Origin: Sphingomonas sp. Leaf339
GTDB taxonomy: Bacteria; Pseudomonadota; Alphaproteobacteria; Sphingomonadales; Sphingomonadaceae
Length of the DNA stretch: 64,000 bases
Direction of reading: 5' to 3'
Assembly (NCBI RefSeq): GCF_001426195.1
Contig: NZ_LMRS01000056.1
Location: 62,001-126,000, forward strand
Shown: positions 29,933 to 46,897 of the stretch, in pieces
How positions within the stretch are numbered: the first letter of the stretch is position 1
Layout of the letters: the number at the start of each line of letters is the position of its first letter
The notes under the pieces: generated by a model
What the model was told of the DNA's origin: nothing
Seen by the model: the letters and a program-made list of their open reading frames with translations, nothing else
Databases searched by the model: none
Position numbers and translations under genes: made by a program

Positions 29933-29965
29933 TTGACGCATGAAGGCGTCAAACCAAATTGACGC
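29933..29965. promoter_or_regulatory. PpsR-like variant operator upstream of bchG
   Basis: Three half-sites alternate in orientation: TTGACGC (29933), GCGTCAA (29946) and TTGACGC (29959). The last two form CGTCAAACCAAATTGACG, a CGT-N12-ACG variant with the 18-base geometry of PpsR sites, and the first two make a second 18-base palindrome. On the bchG strand the middle half-site reads TTGACG and can serve as a -35, with TAGCCT 17 bases on. Repression by PpsR is inferred. Confidence 0.55.
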
Positions 29966-30336
29966 ATTTTCCACCGTCCCGGAAGGATGAGGGTGACCGG
30001 CTAACCAAGACAGAGGGCTCAAGGCTGATCCGATCCCTGCCGATCGTCCAGAGTAGAGATTGAGCTGGTCGAAAGCCCGTATCAACGGACGGGTTGGCAC
30101 GTGAAAACAGTGCCTCGCTACGGCTATTCGGCACGAACGGAGAGCGGCTCAGTCCGTCACCGCAAAATCACCCCTGTCCTACACAAGAGCAAAGATTTAC
30201 CCCCGTCGAACACCCGCTCTTTGCTAACGTCGATCTATAATCCCCGCGCGTTCTCGCGCGTGCGCCCATTCGTGCGTCCGCGCGCACGTGGGAGAGTGTG
30301 ACTTTAGCGACTTTCCGCCCGCGCCCGCACCCGGTG
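29966..30336. other. 371-base gap between the bchG operator and ppsR
   Basis: The whole gap between the bchG ATG and the ppsR stop is 421 bases; apart from the operator I see no convincing gene. Short ORFs on both strands have no family look and no ribosome site. GC-rich alternating runs (GCGCGTTCTCGCGCGTGCGC near 30244) just after ppsR may fold and end its transcript, but there is no T-tract. A lone TATAAT at 30236 lacks a -35. Confidence 0.5.
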
Positions 30337-31767
30337 TCAGTTGTCGCCCGACACCAGATTGCCAAGTCCATGGCGGTGAAGTTTGGAGTACAGGCTCTGT
30401 CGGCTGACCCCCAGTATCTCGGCCGCCGAGGCGCGATTGTCCGAGGTATAGACCAGCGCCGCCTCGATGCAGAGGCGCTCGATCATGTCGGTGCTCTCGC
30501 GCACGATCTCCTTTAGGGACATCCGCCCGACCAGTTCGGTCAGCTGACTGACGGAACGCGGCGCGTCGCCACCGACCGCCGGCACACTGCGCAACCGTCG
30601 CCCGACATTGCGGATCGTGAAGCCGTAACAATCGCCCTGCCCAGATGGCGCAATGACGCCGGAGATTTCGATCTCTTCCTGCGCTCCCGCCGCGCCGCGC
30701 AGGATGGTCGCGACATTGCGCACCGATCCATGCTCGCGCAATTGCCCCACGATCAGTTCCAGATCGATGCCCGGCCGGCCCAGCCATGTTCCCAGGCGCC
30801 CACCGACCACCCGGTCGATCGACGGCAATTCGGTCAGTTCCAGGAAAGCCGCATTCGCGGTCAGCACCGTCATGTCGCGATCGACCAGCACGAACGCATC
30901 GGGCATCCGCTCGACCACCTCGGCCAGCGTGGCGTCGAATCGATGGCCAGCGATCGTGTTCTCGGCCGGCTCGACGCGCAGGATCAGCATCGGCGTGCGT
31001 GCCTGTCGGAACAGACGGACCGAAATTCGGGCTTCGCCGCGCCGATTGGCTAGCCGCAGCACCACCGGCCTGACGTCGTCCGCCACCTCAGAGGCGCCAA
31101 GATAGGCGATCAGGTCGTCACGCTGTTCGGTCGCGACAATGGTGCTCACCGGATTGCCGATCAACGATCCTTCGCTGGCGTCCAGCAGGTCGTGCGCCGC
31201 CGGATTGGCTTCACGGATGCGGCGCGTTTCGGCATCGACGATCAGCACCGGCTCGGATGCCATGTCGAACAACAGGCGATACCGCGTCTCGGCCTGACGC
31301 AGGCGAATATAGTCGCGCTCCAGCGATTGCTGGGTCTGCAACAGGCGCTGCTGCATCGCCGCCGCGCTACGCATGTCGCGACCGATCGCGATCAGCCGTT
31401 CCCCCTCGCCCAGCGCGATCACCAGGTAGCGGACCGGCACATCGCCCCCGGCCGCGGCATGATTCACTTGTCGCCAGCGCGCCGGATCGCCCGCCGCAGC
31501 CGCGGCCAGCATCTCGGTAATCTTGGCCCGGCTCTCGCCTGTCACCGTATCGATCCACGCGCTGCCGACCCAGTCGGCGAACCCGTGATTGACCAGATCG
31601 CCGTGCGACACGGCGATATCGAGGATGTCACCCTTGCCCGACAGAATAAACGCGACGTCACCCACCGACGCCAGCAAAGTCGCGGCGACGCTGGCGGACA
31701 GCGCCCCCGGCATGGTGTCAGGCGAGGTAAAGGCCGCCTTACGAGACAGGGCGATAGGCTTGTTCAT
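30337..31767 (-). CDS. ppsR: photosynthesis gene repressor PpsR/CrtJ
   Basis: The 476-residue protein has an N-terminal region, a Q-linker helix (MQQRLLQTQQSLERDYIRLRQ near 138-158), two PAS domains (about 160-265 and 282-375) and a C-terminal Fis-type helix-turn-helix (430-468, DNRASAAEILGVSRQSLYSKL). PpsR represses bch, crt and puf/puc genes aerobically by binding TGT-N12-ACA pairs. The ATG at 31767 gives MNKPIALSRK; five codons upstream are in frame but unlikely. Only two cysteines exist, C380 and C433. It follows ppaA by 35 bases on the same strand. Confidence 0.93.
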   Translation of the reverse strand: MNKPIALSRKAAFTSPDTMPGALSASVAATLLASVGDVAFILSGKGDILDIAVSHGDLVNHGFADWVGSAWIDTVTGESRAKITEMLAAAAAGDPARWRQVNHAAAGGDVPVRYLVIALGEGERLIAIGRDMRSAAAMQQRLLQTQQSLERDYIRLRQAETRYRLLFDMASEPVLIVDAETRRIREANPAAHDLLDASEGSLIGNPVSTIVATEQRDDLIAYLGASEVADDVRPVVLRLANRRGEARISVRLFRQARTPMLILRVEPAENTIAGHRFDATLAEVVERMPDAFVLVDRDMTVLTANAAFLELTELPSIDRVVGGRLGTWLGRPGIDLELIVGQLREHGSVRNVATILRGAAGAQEEIEISGVIAPSGQGDCYGFTIRNVGRRLRSVPAVGGDAPRSVSQLTELVGRMSLKEIVRESTDMIERLCIEAALVYTSDNRASAAEILGVSRQSLYSKLHRHGLGNLVSGDN

Positions 31768-31802
31768 CGACGAGCGTCGCACTCCGGAGGATCGATAATC
31801 GT

Positions 31803-34719
<2,917 letters not shown>

Positions 34720-34723
34720 GGCG

Positions 34724-36275
34724 ATGCAACTGACCGTCTGGACCTATGAGGGACCACCCCATGTCGGCGCGATGCGGATCGCCACCGCGATGCAGGGCGT
34801 CCATTACGTCCTCCACGCGCCGCAGGGCGATACCTATGCCGACCTGTTGTTCACGATGATCGAACGCCGGGGGAAACGCCCGCCGGTCACCTACACGACC
34901 TTTCAGGCGCGCGATCTGGGCAAGGATACCGCCGAACTGTTTCAGCAGGCGGCGCGCGATGCCTATGCCCGGTTCCAGCCGCAGGCGATGCTGGTCGGCG
35001 CCTCCTGCACGGCGGAGCTGATCCAGGACGATCCCGCCGGCCTTGCCGAAGCGATGCGCCTGCCCTGCCCCGTCGTAGCGCTCGAACTGCCCAGTTATCA
35101 GCGCAAAGAGAATTGGGGCGCGGCAGAGACCTTTTATCAGCTCGCCCGCCGGATGTGCACCGCTACGGTTCCCGGCGCACGGCCCGACGGCGGCAAGCCC
35201 TCCGCCAATATCCTCGGCCCGACCGCACTCGGCTTTCGTCACCGCGACGACGTGATCGAGATCACCCGATTGCTCGACCAGCTCGGCATCGCCGTCAACG
35301 TCACCGCCCCGCTGGGCGCAACGCCGGCCGATCTCGCACGGCTAGGCGACGCCGATTTCAACATCTGCCTCTATCCCGAAATCGCCGACACGCTGTGCCG
35401 CTGGCTCGAACGCCGCTTTGGCCAGAAGACGGTGCGAACCGTGCCGATCGGCCATGGCGCGACTCGCGATTTCATCGCCGAGGTCGCCGCGATCGCTGGC
35501 GTCGACCCCGCCGCCGCGCTGGCCCCCTCGAACCTGCCGTGGTGGAGTCGATCGGTCGATTCGACCTATCTGACCGGCAAGCGCGTCTTCATCTTCGGCG
35601 ACGCCACGCACGCCATCGCTGCCGCCCGCGTGGCGCGTGACGAGCTAGGGTTCGAGATTGTCGGCCTTGGTTGCTACAACCGTGAATTCGCCCGCGACTT
35701 GCGCGACGCGGCGGTCCTCTATGGCATCGAGCCACTTGTCACCGACGACTATCTGGCGGTTGAGGCCGCGATCCAGGGGCTACAGCCCGAACTGGTGCTC
35801 GGCACCCAGATGGAACGCCACATCGCCAAGCGACTGCGCATTCCCTGCGCGGTCATCTCCGCCCCCGTCCATGTGCAGGATTTCCCCGCTCGTTACGCTC
35901 CCCAGATGGGGTTCGAAGGCGCGAATGTGCTGTTCGACACCTGGGTCCATCCGCTGGTGATGGGGCTGGAGGAACATCTGTTGACGATGTTCCGCGACGA
36001 TTTCGAATTCTCGGATGCCGGCGGCGCGAGCCATCTTCCTTCGTCCCGCCCTGCAGGAGGGGTCGGTGGCGGGCCTGTTACGGCACCGGAAAGCGACGAA
36101 ACAAACCCAACCCTGGCCACCAATGGCGGGACATGGTCCGCCGACGCCGAACGCGAGCTGCTCAAAATCCCGTTTTTCGTCCGCGGCAAGGCGCGGCGGA
36201 ACACCGAAAAGTTTGCGACCGAGCACAATCTGGCCACCATCACCCTAGACACGCTGTACGACGCGAAGGCGCATT

Positions 36276-36286
<11 letters not shown>
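34724..36286 (+). CDS. bchB: light-independent protochlorophyllide reductase subunit B
   Basis: The 520-residue partner of BchN begins [18 protein letters not shown]. Asp36 (PQGDTYAD) is the unusual fourth ligand of the NB cluster known in this family. The catalytic body ends near residue 425. A Gly/Ser/Pro-rich linker of about 40 residues, coded by a hairpin-rich stretch (36030-36130), precedes the conserved C-terminal domain [23 protein letters not shown]. The gene overlaps bchH by 11 bases. Confidence 0.95.
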
Positions 36287-40718
<4,432 letters not shown>

Positions 40719-40719
<1 letters not shown>

Positions 40720-41417
40720 TGGCGACGGCGTTTCCCTCGACCAGCTACGATGACCGCCGCACCCGGTTGGAGACATATTTCGATCGCACCGCGTCGAAGA
40801 CGTGGGAACGGCTGACGTCTGATGCGCCCGTCAGCGGCATCCGCGCCACTGTCCGCGCCGGCCGCGACCGGATGCGCGACACGTTGTTGTCGTGGTTGCC
40901 CGCCGACATGACCGGCCTGCGCCTCCTCGATGCCGGTTGCGGCACTGGCGCGCTGGCGGTCGAGGCGGCGCGGCGCGGCGCTCAGGTCGTCGCGATCGAT
41001 GTCGCCGGCAGCCTGGTCGGCGTGGCGCGCGAACGCGCGTCTGCCGGCCTTGGCATCGACTGGCGCGTCGGCGACATGCTCGATCCTGCGCTTGGTCGAT
41101 TCGATCACGTCGTCGCGATGGACTCGCTGATCCATTATGGCGCGTTTGATATTGTTGATGTCGTTGCCGGCCTCGCCGAGCGAACCCGCAGCTCTGTGCT
41201 GCTCACATTCGCGCCATCGACGCGGCCATTGGTCGTCATGCACGCGATCGGCAAGCTGTTCCCTCGCGCCGACCGCGCACCTGCGATCGAGCCGGTCCGC
41301 GAGCGATTGCTGCGCACGCTGATCGCCGGCGCGGTGCCGAGCGCTCGCATCGGTCGCGGCGAACGCATCGCCAGTGGTTTCTACACCAGCCACGCGCTGG
41401 AATTGCTGCCGCGATGA
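40719..41417 (+). CDS. bchM: Mg-protoporphyrin IX methyltransferase
   Basis: A 232-residue SAM-dependent methyltransferase that esterifies the C13 propionate of Mg-protoporphyrin IX before AcsF acts. It starts MATAFPSTSYDDRRTRLETYFD, has the SAM loop LLDAGCGTGALAVEAARRG near residues 67-85, MDSLIHYG and the late FYTSHALELLPR typical for the family. ATG at 40719 overlaps the bchL stop; the lhaA ATG overlaps its end. The longer frame to the left is bchL sequence. Confidence 0.95.
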
Positions 41418-42859
41418 TTCGGGTCGCGACCTTGCGCAGTGGTGCGTTCTGGAACCGGATCGGCACGCGGTTCCTGCCGTTTGCCGACGCGGCGACAGAG
41501 GAATTGCCGCTCGGACGGTTGCTGCGCCTGTCGCTGTTCCAGGTGTCCGTCGGAATGGCGGCCGTGTTGCTCACCGGCACGCTGAACCGCGTGATGATCG
41601 TCGAGCTGGGTATGTCGGCATCGATCGTTGCCGCAATGGTTTCTCTGCCGCTGCTGTTCGCGCCGCTACGCGCGCTGATCGGGTTCCGGTCCGACACCCA
41701 TCGCTCGGTTCTGGGGTGGAAGCGGGTGCCGTATATTTGGTTCGGCACCCTGATGCAGTTCGGCGGCCTCGCCCTGCTGCCGTTCGCGCTGCTGGTGATG
41801 ACCGGGCAAGGCGACGGACCGGCGATCGTCGGCCATATCGGCGCCGGGATCGCATTTCTGCTCGTCGGTGCGGGGATGCACACGACGCAGACCGCCGGCC
41901 TGGCGCTTGCCACCGATCTGGCAACGGAACAGTCGCGACCCCGCGTTGTTGCCCTGCTCTATGTCATGCTGTTGATCGGCATGCTGGTCAGCGCGATCAT
42001 TATCGGCCGTGCGCTTGCCGACTTCACCCCTACCAAGCTGGTTCAGATCGTTCAGGGCGCGGCAGTGCTGACGATGGTGCTGAACATCGTCGCGCTGTGG
42101 AAACAGGAAGCCCGCAACCGCAGCGCCACCGCGGTCGATGCCCCTCATCCGGCTTTCCGCGACGTCTGGGCCATCTTCATCGCCCGCCCCCGAACGATGC
42201 GCTTGCTGGTCGCGGTCGGGCTGGGCGCGGCGGCGTTCAGCATGCAGGACGTGCTGCTCGAACCCTATGGCGGCCAGATCCTTGGCCTGTCGGTCGGCGA
42301 AACGACCTCGCTCACCGCGTTGTGGGCTGCGGGGATGCTGGCCGGCTTCACCTATGCCGCGCGCCAGCTGGCCGCCGGGGCCGATCCGCATCGGCTGGCC
42401 GGTTTCGGCGGCGTTGCGGGTATCGGCGCGTTCCTGTGCGTGATCTTCGCCGGCCCGTTGCAGGCACCTGCTTTGCTGGCCGTCGGTGCGACCTTCATCG
42501 GCGTCGGCGGAGGGTTGTTTTCGGTCGGTACGTTGACCGCGGCGATGGCGATCGCCGATCCGGAGGGAGGCCGCACCGGCCTTGCACTCGGCGCCTGGGG
42601 TGCGGTGCAGGCGACGGCGGCCGGTCTTGCCATCGCGGTCGGTGCGCTGACGCGTGATGCGGTGTCGGCAGCAGCGGTCGCACATCGGCTCGGCTCGACG
42701 CTTGCCGGGCCGGCGACCGGCTACGCGGTCGTTTATAGCATCGAAATCCTGTTGCTGCTCGGCACGCTCATCGCGCTCGGGCCGCTCGTTCGCGCCGATG
42801 CGGACGTCCGCACCGACCCACCGTCCAACCGCTTCGGCCTCAGCGAATTTCCGATCTGA
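41414..42859 (+). CDS. lhaA: LhaA, PucC-family light-harvesting 1 assembly protein
   Basis: The 481-residue protein has about 12 hydrophobic helices and the BCH/PucC-family motifs TLNRVMIVELGMSASIVAAMV, FRSDTHRSVLGWKRVPYIWFGTL and FSMQDVLLEPYGGQILGLSV (each split over loops). LhaA is needed for LH1 assembly in Rhodobacter. It overlaps bchM (ATGA) and precedes puhA by 11 bases, the usual lhaA-puhABC layout. Confidence 0.93.
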   Translation: MIRVATLRSGAFWNRIGTRFLPFADAATEELPLGRLLRLSLFQVSVGMAAVLLTGTLNRVMIVELGMSASIVAAMVSLPLLFAPLRALIGFRSDTHRSVLGWKRVPYIWFGTLMQFGGLALLPFALLVMTGQGDGPAIVGHIGAGIAFLLVGAGMHTTQTAGLALATDLATEQSRPRVVALLYVMLLIGMLVSAIIIGRALADFTPTKLVQIVQGAAVLTMVLNIVALWKQEARNRSATAVDAPHPAFRDVWAIFIARPRTMRLLVAVGLGAAAFSMQDVLLEPYGGQILGLSVGETTSLTALWAAGMLAGFTYAARQLAAGADPHRLAGFGGVAGIGAFLCVIFAGPLQAPALLAVGATFIGVGGGLFSVGTLTAAMAIADPEGGRTGLALGAWGAVQATAAGLAIAVGALTRDAVSAAAVAHRLGSTLAGPATGYAVVYSIEILLLLGTLIALGPLVRADADVRTDPPSNRFGLSEFPI

Positions 42860-42870
42860 AAGGGACCGCC

Positions 42871-43632
42871 ATGCATCCCACGCTCACCCCCGGCCTTGAT
42901 GTCGCGATGCTGGTCTTCTGGGCCTTCGTCCTCTTCTTCATCGTGCTCGTGTTCTACCTCCGTCGCGAAGACCGGCGAGAGGGCTATCCGCTGGAGGACG
43001 AGGTATCCGGCCGGATCGAGAGCTTCGGCGGCGCCATGCATACCGCGTCAACCAAATCGTTCCTCCTCCCGTTCGGCCACGGTATCGTCACCGCCCCGAC
43101 CAAGGGACGCGAGCCGGTCGATATCGCCGCGCGCCGTACCGATCGCTTCGCCGGCGCGCCCTATGCGCCGACTGGCGATCCGCTGGTCGATGGCATCGGC
43201 CCGGCCGCCTGGGTCGAGCGCGCCAAGCGTCCTGATCTGGATATGGAGGGACATCCCCGCATCGTTCCGATCAGCATGGCGGCCGACTTCTGGATCGCGT
43301 CCGAGGATTCCGATCTGCACGGCTGGCCGGTGGTCGGGGCGGACGGCGTCGTGGCGGGGACGGTCAGTGACCTGTGGATCGACCGGGCCGACCGGCTGGT
43401 CCGTTACATCCAGATCGGCACCGACGGCGTGCTGGCGCCCATGATGATGGCGCAGATCGATCGTCGTCGGCGCCGGGTCGTGATCGATGCGCTGAACGGT
43501 GCGCAGTTTGCCGGCGTTCCCCGGCTCGTCGCACCCGATCAGATCACTCTGTACGAGGAAGAGCGCGTCGCCGCCTATTTCGGTGGTGGCTATCTTTACG
43601 CGGACGCCGCCCGGCAGGAGCCATTCCTGTGA
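42871..43632 (+). CDS. puhA: photosynthetic reaction centre subunit H
   Basis: The 253-residue subunit has a single N-terminal transmembrane helix (about residues 10-30, VAMLVFWAFVLFF) ending in YLRREDRREGYPLED, and a cytoplasmic domain with SKSF-like TKSFLLPFGHGIV, IVPISMAADFWI and the PRC-barrel segment GTVSDLWIDRADRLVRYIQI. It caps the L-M core and guides proton delivery to QB. Start ATG 42871 follows GAAAGGGA; the end overlaps puhB. Confidence 0.95.
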   Translation: MHPTLTPGLDVAMLVFWAFVLFFIVLVFYLRREDRREGYPLEDEVSGRIESFGGAMHTASTKSFLLPFGHGIVTAPTKGREPVDIAARRTDRFAGAPYAPTGDPLVDGIGPAAWVERAKRPDLDMEGHPRIVPISMAADFWIASEDSDLHGWPVVGADGVVAGTVSDLWIDRADRLVRYIQIGTDGVLAPMMMAQIDRRRRRVVIDALNGAQFAGVPRLVAPDQITLYEEERVAAYFGGGYLYADAARQEPFL

Positions 43633-44267
43633 CCGAATACGAGATCGAACCGATTCCCGGCCTGCCCGGTGAGCTGCCCGACGGCGAGCGCATCCTATGG
43701 CAGGGATCACCCGACTGGCGCGTGCTGGCCCGCACCGCGTTCCACACCCGGCTGATCGCGGGATATTTTGCGGCGCTGACGGCGGTGGCGCTTGTCATGG
43801 CATTGTCGAGCGGCGGTTATGTCGGTGTCGTGATGACCGCGACGCTCGGCATCGTCGGCGTCGCGCTTCTCCATCTGCTGGCCTGGGGATCGGCACGCAC
43901 GACCATGTACACGCTGACCAATCGCCGCGTCGTGATGCGTATCGGCATCGCGGTGCCCAAATGCATCAACCTGCCTTTGGGGATGATAGCCTCGGTCGAT
44001 CTTGCTCTTCGCATCGGCAACACCGGCGACGTCTCGCTGGCACCGCTGGGATCGCCGACACTCGGCTATCTCGCGCTATGGCCCCATGCGCGACCGTGGA
44101 AGGTTGCCGCGCCGCAGCCGATGTTACGGTCGGTCGCCGGTGCCGAGGCGGTTGCGACGCTGGTCGCTCGCACCTGTCTTGCCGCCCGTCCCGATGGCCG
44201 GATCGCGGCGGTCGTCGAACTGCACGATGCATCGATGCCGGTCTTCGCCAAGGCGCAGGCGGCATGA
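43629..44267 (+). CDS. puhB: photosynthetic complex assembly protein PuhB
   Basis: The 212-residue protein begins MTEYEIEPIPGLPGELPDGE with GTG at 43629 in the puhA stop, then the family WQGSPDWRVLARTAFH, two to three hydrophobic segments, and a PH-like block (MYTLTNRRVVMRIGIAVPKCINLP). PuhB supports reaction-centre assembly in Rhodobacter. Longer in-frame reading to the left is puhA sequence. The puhC ATG overlaps its stop. Confidence 0.92.
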   Translation: MTEYEIEPIPGLPGELPDGERILWQGSPDWRVLARTAFHTRLIAGYFAALTAVALVMALSSGGYVGVVMTATLGIVGVALLHLLAWGSARTTMYTLTNRRVVMRIGIAVPKCINLPLGMIASVDLALRIGNTGDVSLAPLGSPTLGYLALWPHARPWKVAAPQPMLRSVAGAEAVATLVARTCLAARPDGRIAAVVELHDASMPVFAKAQAA

Positions 44268-44743
44268 GCGCCCCCGCATCCCGCGCTGATATGCTGCCAC
44301 GCGGCACATTGGTGATTGCCGGCGGGCTGGTGGCGTTCGCGCTGGCGGCAACCAGTATCGTGCGGATCGCGCATGTACCCGCCGCTGCATCACCCGTCGC
44401 AATGCGGGCAGAGAACCACATCGCACCGGTTGCCTCGCGAACGCTTCGCTTCCTCGACCGGGCCGACGGAGCCGTGGTGATTGAGGATGTGAACACCCGC
44501 CGGACGGCCGCGGTAATCCATGCGGGCGAGAAGACTGGCTTCATCCGCGGCGTCATGCGCGGACTTGCCCGTGAACGGCGCGCACACGGCATCGGCGATG
44601 CACCGCCGTTCACGCTGACATCGTGGCACGATGGCGAGCTGTCGCTCACCGACACCGCCACCGGCCGTTCGATCGAGCTGACCGCGTTCGGATCGAGCAA
44701 CCGCGCCGCCTTTGCCGCCCTGCTGGGGGCACCAACCGCATGA
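44264..44743 (+). CDS. puhC: photosynthetic complex assembly protein PuhC
   Basis: The 159-residue protein has an N-terminal membrane anchor (LVIAGGLVAFALAATSIVRI) and a periplasmic domain with RTLRFLDRADGAVVIED and the closing FIRGVMRGLARERR block typical of PuhC. It assists RC-LH1 assembly. Translational coupling (ATGA) on both sides places it between puhB and orf98. Confidence 0.9.
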   Translation: MSAPASRADMLPRGTLVIAGGLVAFALAATSIVRIAHVPAAASPVAMRAENHIAPVASRTLRFLDRADGAVVIEDVNTRRTAAVIHAGEKTGFIRGVMRGLARERRAHGIGDAPPFTLTSWHDGELSLTDTATGRSIELTAFGSSNRAAFAALLGAPTA

Positions 44744-45036
44744 TCGCGTTACATCGCACGTCGTTCGACACGCCCTGCCGGGTCGAGATCGAACACAGCG
44801 ACGAATTCCTGTGCGCGCACGTCGTCCTCGACGGCGATTACGCCATCGGTCCGGGCGACCGAGTACGCGTACACGGCGCACCGATCAGCATCGGCTTCGG
44901 TGAGCGCCGCATCGTCGATCGCATCGCCACGGTCGAACGGGCAAGCACCATCGAGCGACTGTGGACCAAATTCGCCGGCCATTTCGAGATGACCGAACTA
45001 TACGAAGTCAGCTTCAGCGATCGGACCACGGTATGA
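44740..45036 (+). CDS. orf98, conserved-position protein between puhC and acsF
   Basis: The 98-residue soluble protein starts [19 protein letters not shown] and ends [17 protein letters not shown]. It is rich in beta strands ([22 protein letters not shown]) and lacks a signal or membrane segment. ATGA overlaps with both puhC and acsF show it is a real gene, expressed with acsF. A small ORF is often annotated here in aerobic phototrophs, but I know of no assigned function. It could assist the cyclase, which needs accessory proteins in some lineages (inference). Confidence 0.8.
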   Translation: MIALHRTSFDTPCRVEIEHSDEFLCAHVVLDGDYAIGPGDRVRVHGAPISIGFGERRIVDRIATVERASTIERLWTKFAGHFEMTELYEVSFSDRTTV

Positions 45037-46106
45037 ACGCGATCACCCCCGTCAAACGCGCCGACGCGGACACAGAAACACTGGCCATCGCGCGCGAGGA
45101 CACCGTCCTGTCGCCGCGTTTCTACACCACCGATTTTGCCGCAATGGACCGCATCGATGTCTCGCCCGTCCGCGTCGAATGGGACGCGCTGATCGCCGAG
45201 ATGGCGAGCGATCCCAATAGGCTGCATTTCAAACGCACCCAGGCGTTCGACGGCGTGATCGAGAGCCTGCCCGATGGGCTTCGTCAGGAATTCATCGACT
45301 TCCTCGTCAGCTCGCTGACCGCCGAATTTTCCGGCTGCATCCTGTATGCGGAAATCGCCAAGCGGGTGACCAATCCCGATATCCGCCAGCTGTTCAAACT
45401 GATGAGCCGCGACGAAAGCCGTCATGCCGGCTTCATCAACGATACGCTCAAAGATGCCGGCATCGGTATCGATCTGGGGTTTCTGACCCACACCAAGAAA
45501 TACACGTATTTCCGGCCGAAATTCATCTTCTATGCGACCTATCTGTCCGAAAAGATCGGTTATGCGCGCTACATCACGATCTACCGCCATCTTGCGGCGC
45601 ATCCTGAGCTACGCTTCCACCCGATCTTCGACTGGTTCGAACTGTGGTGCAACGACGAATTCCGCCACGGCGACGCGTTCGCCATCCTGATGCGCAACGA
45701 CCCTGCGCTGCTTCGTGGCATCAACAAGTGGTGGATCCGGTTCTTCCTCGTTGCCGTCTACGCGACGATGTATGTCCGCGATCATAATCGCCCCGCCTTT
45801 CATAAGGCGCTGGGCATCGATCCGACCGAATATGATGCCCGCGTCTTCACGGTATGCTCGGCGATCACGCGCCAGGTGTTTCCGATGGTGCTAGATACCG
45901 ATAGTCCCCGCTTCGCACGCGGACTGGAACGGATGCGCCGCATCGCCGGCGGCATCGATGCCGCGAAGAAGCGCGGTGGCGTGGTCGGCGGGATCAAGCG
46001 CATCGCCTTGACGGCTGCTGCCGCCATCGCTTTCGTGCGGCTCTACACCACCCCGGTGAAGCAAAACGAGGCGCCCGCCAATGTCCGGCTGGTCCCGGCC
46101 TGGTGA
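45033..46106 (+). CDS. acsF: aerobic Mg-protoporphyrin IX monomethyl ester cyclase
   Basis: The 357-residue di-iron oxygenase closes ring E using O2. Carboxylate and His ligands of the two half-sites appear as E98 (AEFSG), E128/H131 (DESRH), E203 and E209/H212 (NDEFRH). The presence of AcsF and absence of bchE in the window marks an oxygen-dependent pathway. ATG at 45033 overlaps orf98; its end overlaps puhE (GTGA). The extreme C-terminus is basic with a weak hydrophobic stretch. Confidence 0.96.
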   Translation: MNAITPVKRADADTETLAIAREDTVLSPRFYTTDFAAMDRIDVSPVRVEWDALIAEMASDPNRLHFKRTQAFDGVIESLPDGLRQEFIDFLVSSLTAEFSGCILYAEIAKRVTNPDIRQLFKLMSRDESRHAGFINDTLKDAGIGIDLGFLTHTKKYTYFRPKFIFYATYLSEKIGYARYITIYRHLAAHPELRFHPIFDWFELWCNDEFRHGDAFAILMRNDPALLRGINKWWIRFFLVAVYATMYVRDHNRPAFHKALGIDPTEYDARVFTVCSAITRQVFPMVLDTDSPRFARGLERMRRIAGGIDAAKKRGGVVGGIKRIALTAAAAIAFVRLYTTPVKQNEAPANVRLVPAW

Positions 46107-46897
46107 GCATTCCGCCGCTTCTTTTCGCGCTACTGATGTGGTTCATCGGCACTGCCGCGATCGTCTGGCTCGACAGTCGTCCGCGGCATACCTTTCGGAC
46201 CAGCCTGTCGCTCGCCGGGCTGGTCGCGATTGCCGCGAGCGTGCTGGTTTGGCTGAAAGCGGCGGATGACAGCGAGGGTGCGGCCTATGCCGGCTTTGCT
46301 GCCGCGATCGTCATCTGGGGCTGGCACGAGATGAGCTTTTTGATGGGCGAAATCGCCGGCCCGAACCGCGCCGAATGCCCGGCGGGCGCAGTCGGCTGGG
46401 CACGGTTCAAAGCCGCGACCGCCACCGTCATCTACCATGAATTGGCGATCGCGGCGACCGCGTGCCTGTTGTTCGCCATCACCTGGGACCAGCCCAATCA
46501 GGCCGCACCGCTGACGTTCCTGTTGCTGTTCGTGTTGCGACTGTCGGCCAAGTTCAACCTGTACCTGGGCGTCCCAAATCTCAGCGACGAAGTGTTTCCG
46601 GCGCATCTGGCGTATCTGAAAAGCTATTTTCGCAAACGCCGGTGCAATCCGCTGTTCCCGGTGTCAATCCTGATCGGCAGCGGCATCGCCCTCTGGGCAT
46701 GGATGACGGCCGAATCATCGCCGTTGGATAGCGGTGCGGCGGCGACCGCAACACTGATCGCCGGTCTTGCGATACTCGGCGTCGTCGAACATCTGTTTCT
46801 GGTATTGCCGCTACGTGATGCTAAGATGTTTCGCTGGGCAATCAATAATAAGGCCAAAAGGGCCGTACCAATCGAATGCGTGGGGAGAGGACAATGA
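46103..46897 (+). CDS. puhE: photosynthetic complex assembly protein PuhE
   Basis: The 264-residue membrane protein has about seven hydrophobic helices and the PuhE/DUF3623 marks [21 protein letters not shown] (residues about 70-90), [20 protein letters not shown] and [13 protein letters not shown]. It modulates photosystem assembly or bacteriochlorophyll production in Rhodobacter. GTG start at 46103 overlaps the acsF stop; hemA overlaps its end. Confidence 0.92.
   Translation: MSIPPLLFALLMWFIGTAAIVWLDSRPRHTFRTSLSLAGLVAIAASVLVWLKAADDSEGAAYAGFAAAIVIWGWHEMSFLMGEIAGPNRAECPAGAVGWARFKAATATVIYHELAIAATACLLFAITWDQPNQAAPLTFLLLFVLRLSAKFNLYLGVPNLSDEVFPAHLAYLKSYFRKRRCNPLFPVSILIGSGIALWAWMTAESSPLDSGAAATATLIAGLAILGVVEHLFLVLPLRDAKMFRWAINNKAKRAVPIECVGRGQ

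Noticed and set aside
30236-30241. TATAAT hexamer after ppsR
   Set aside because: No acceptable -35 at 16-18 bases and no gene placed to use it.
30101-30301. 66-codon plus-strand ORF in the ppsR-bchG gap
   Set aside because: No ribosome site, no hydrophobic or domain pattern, and atypical codon use for this genome.
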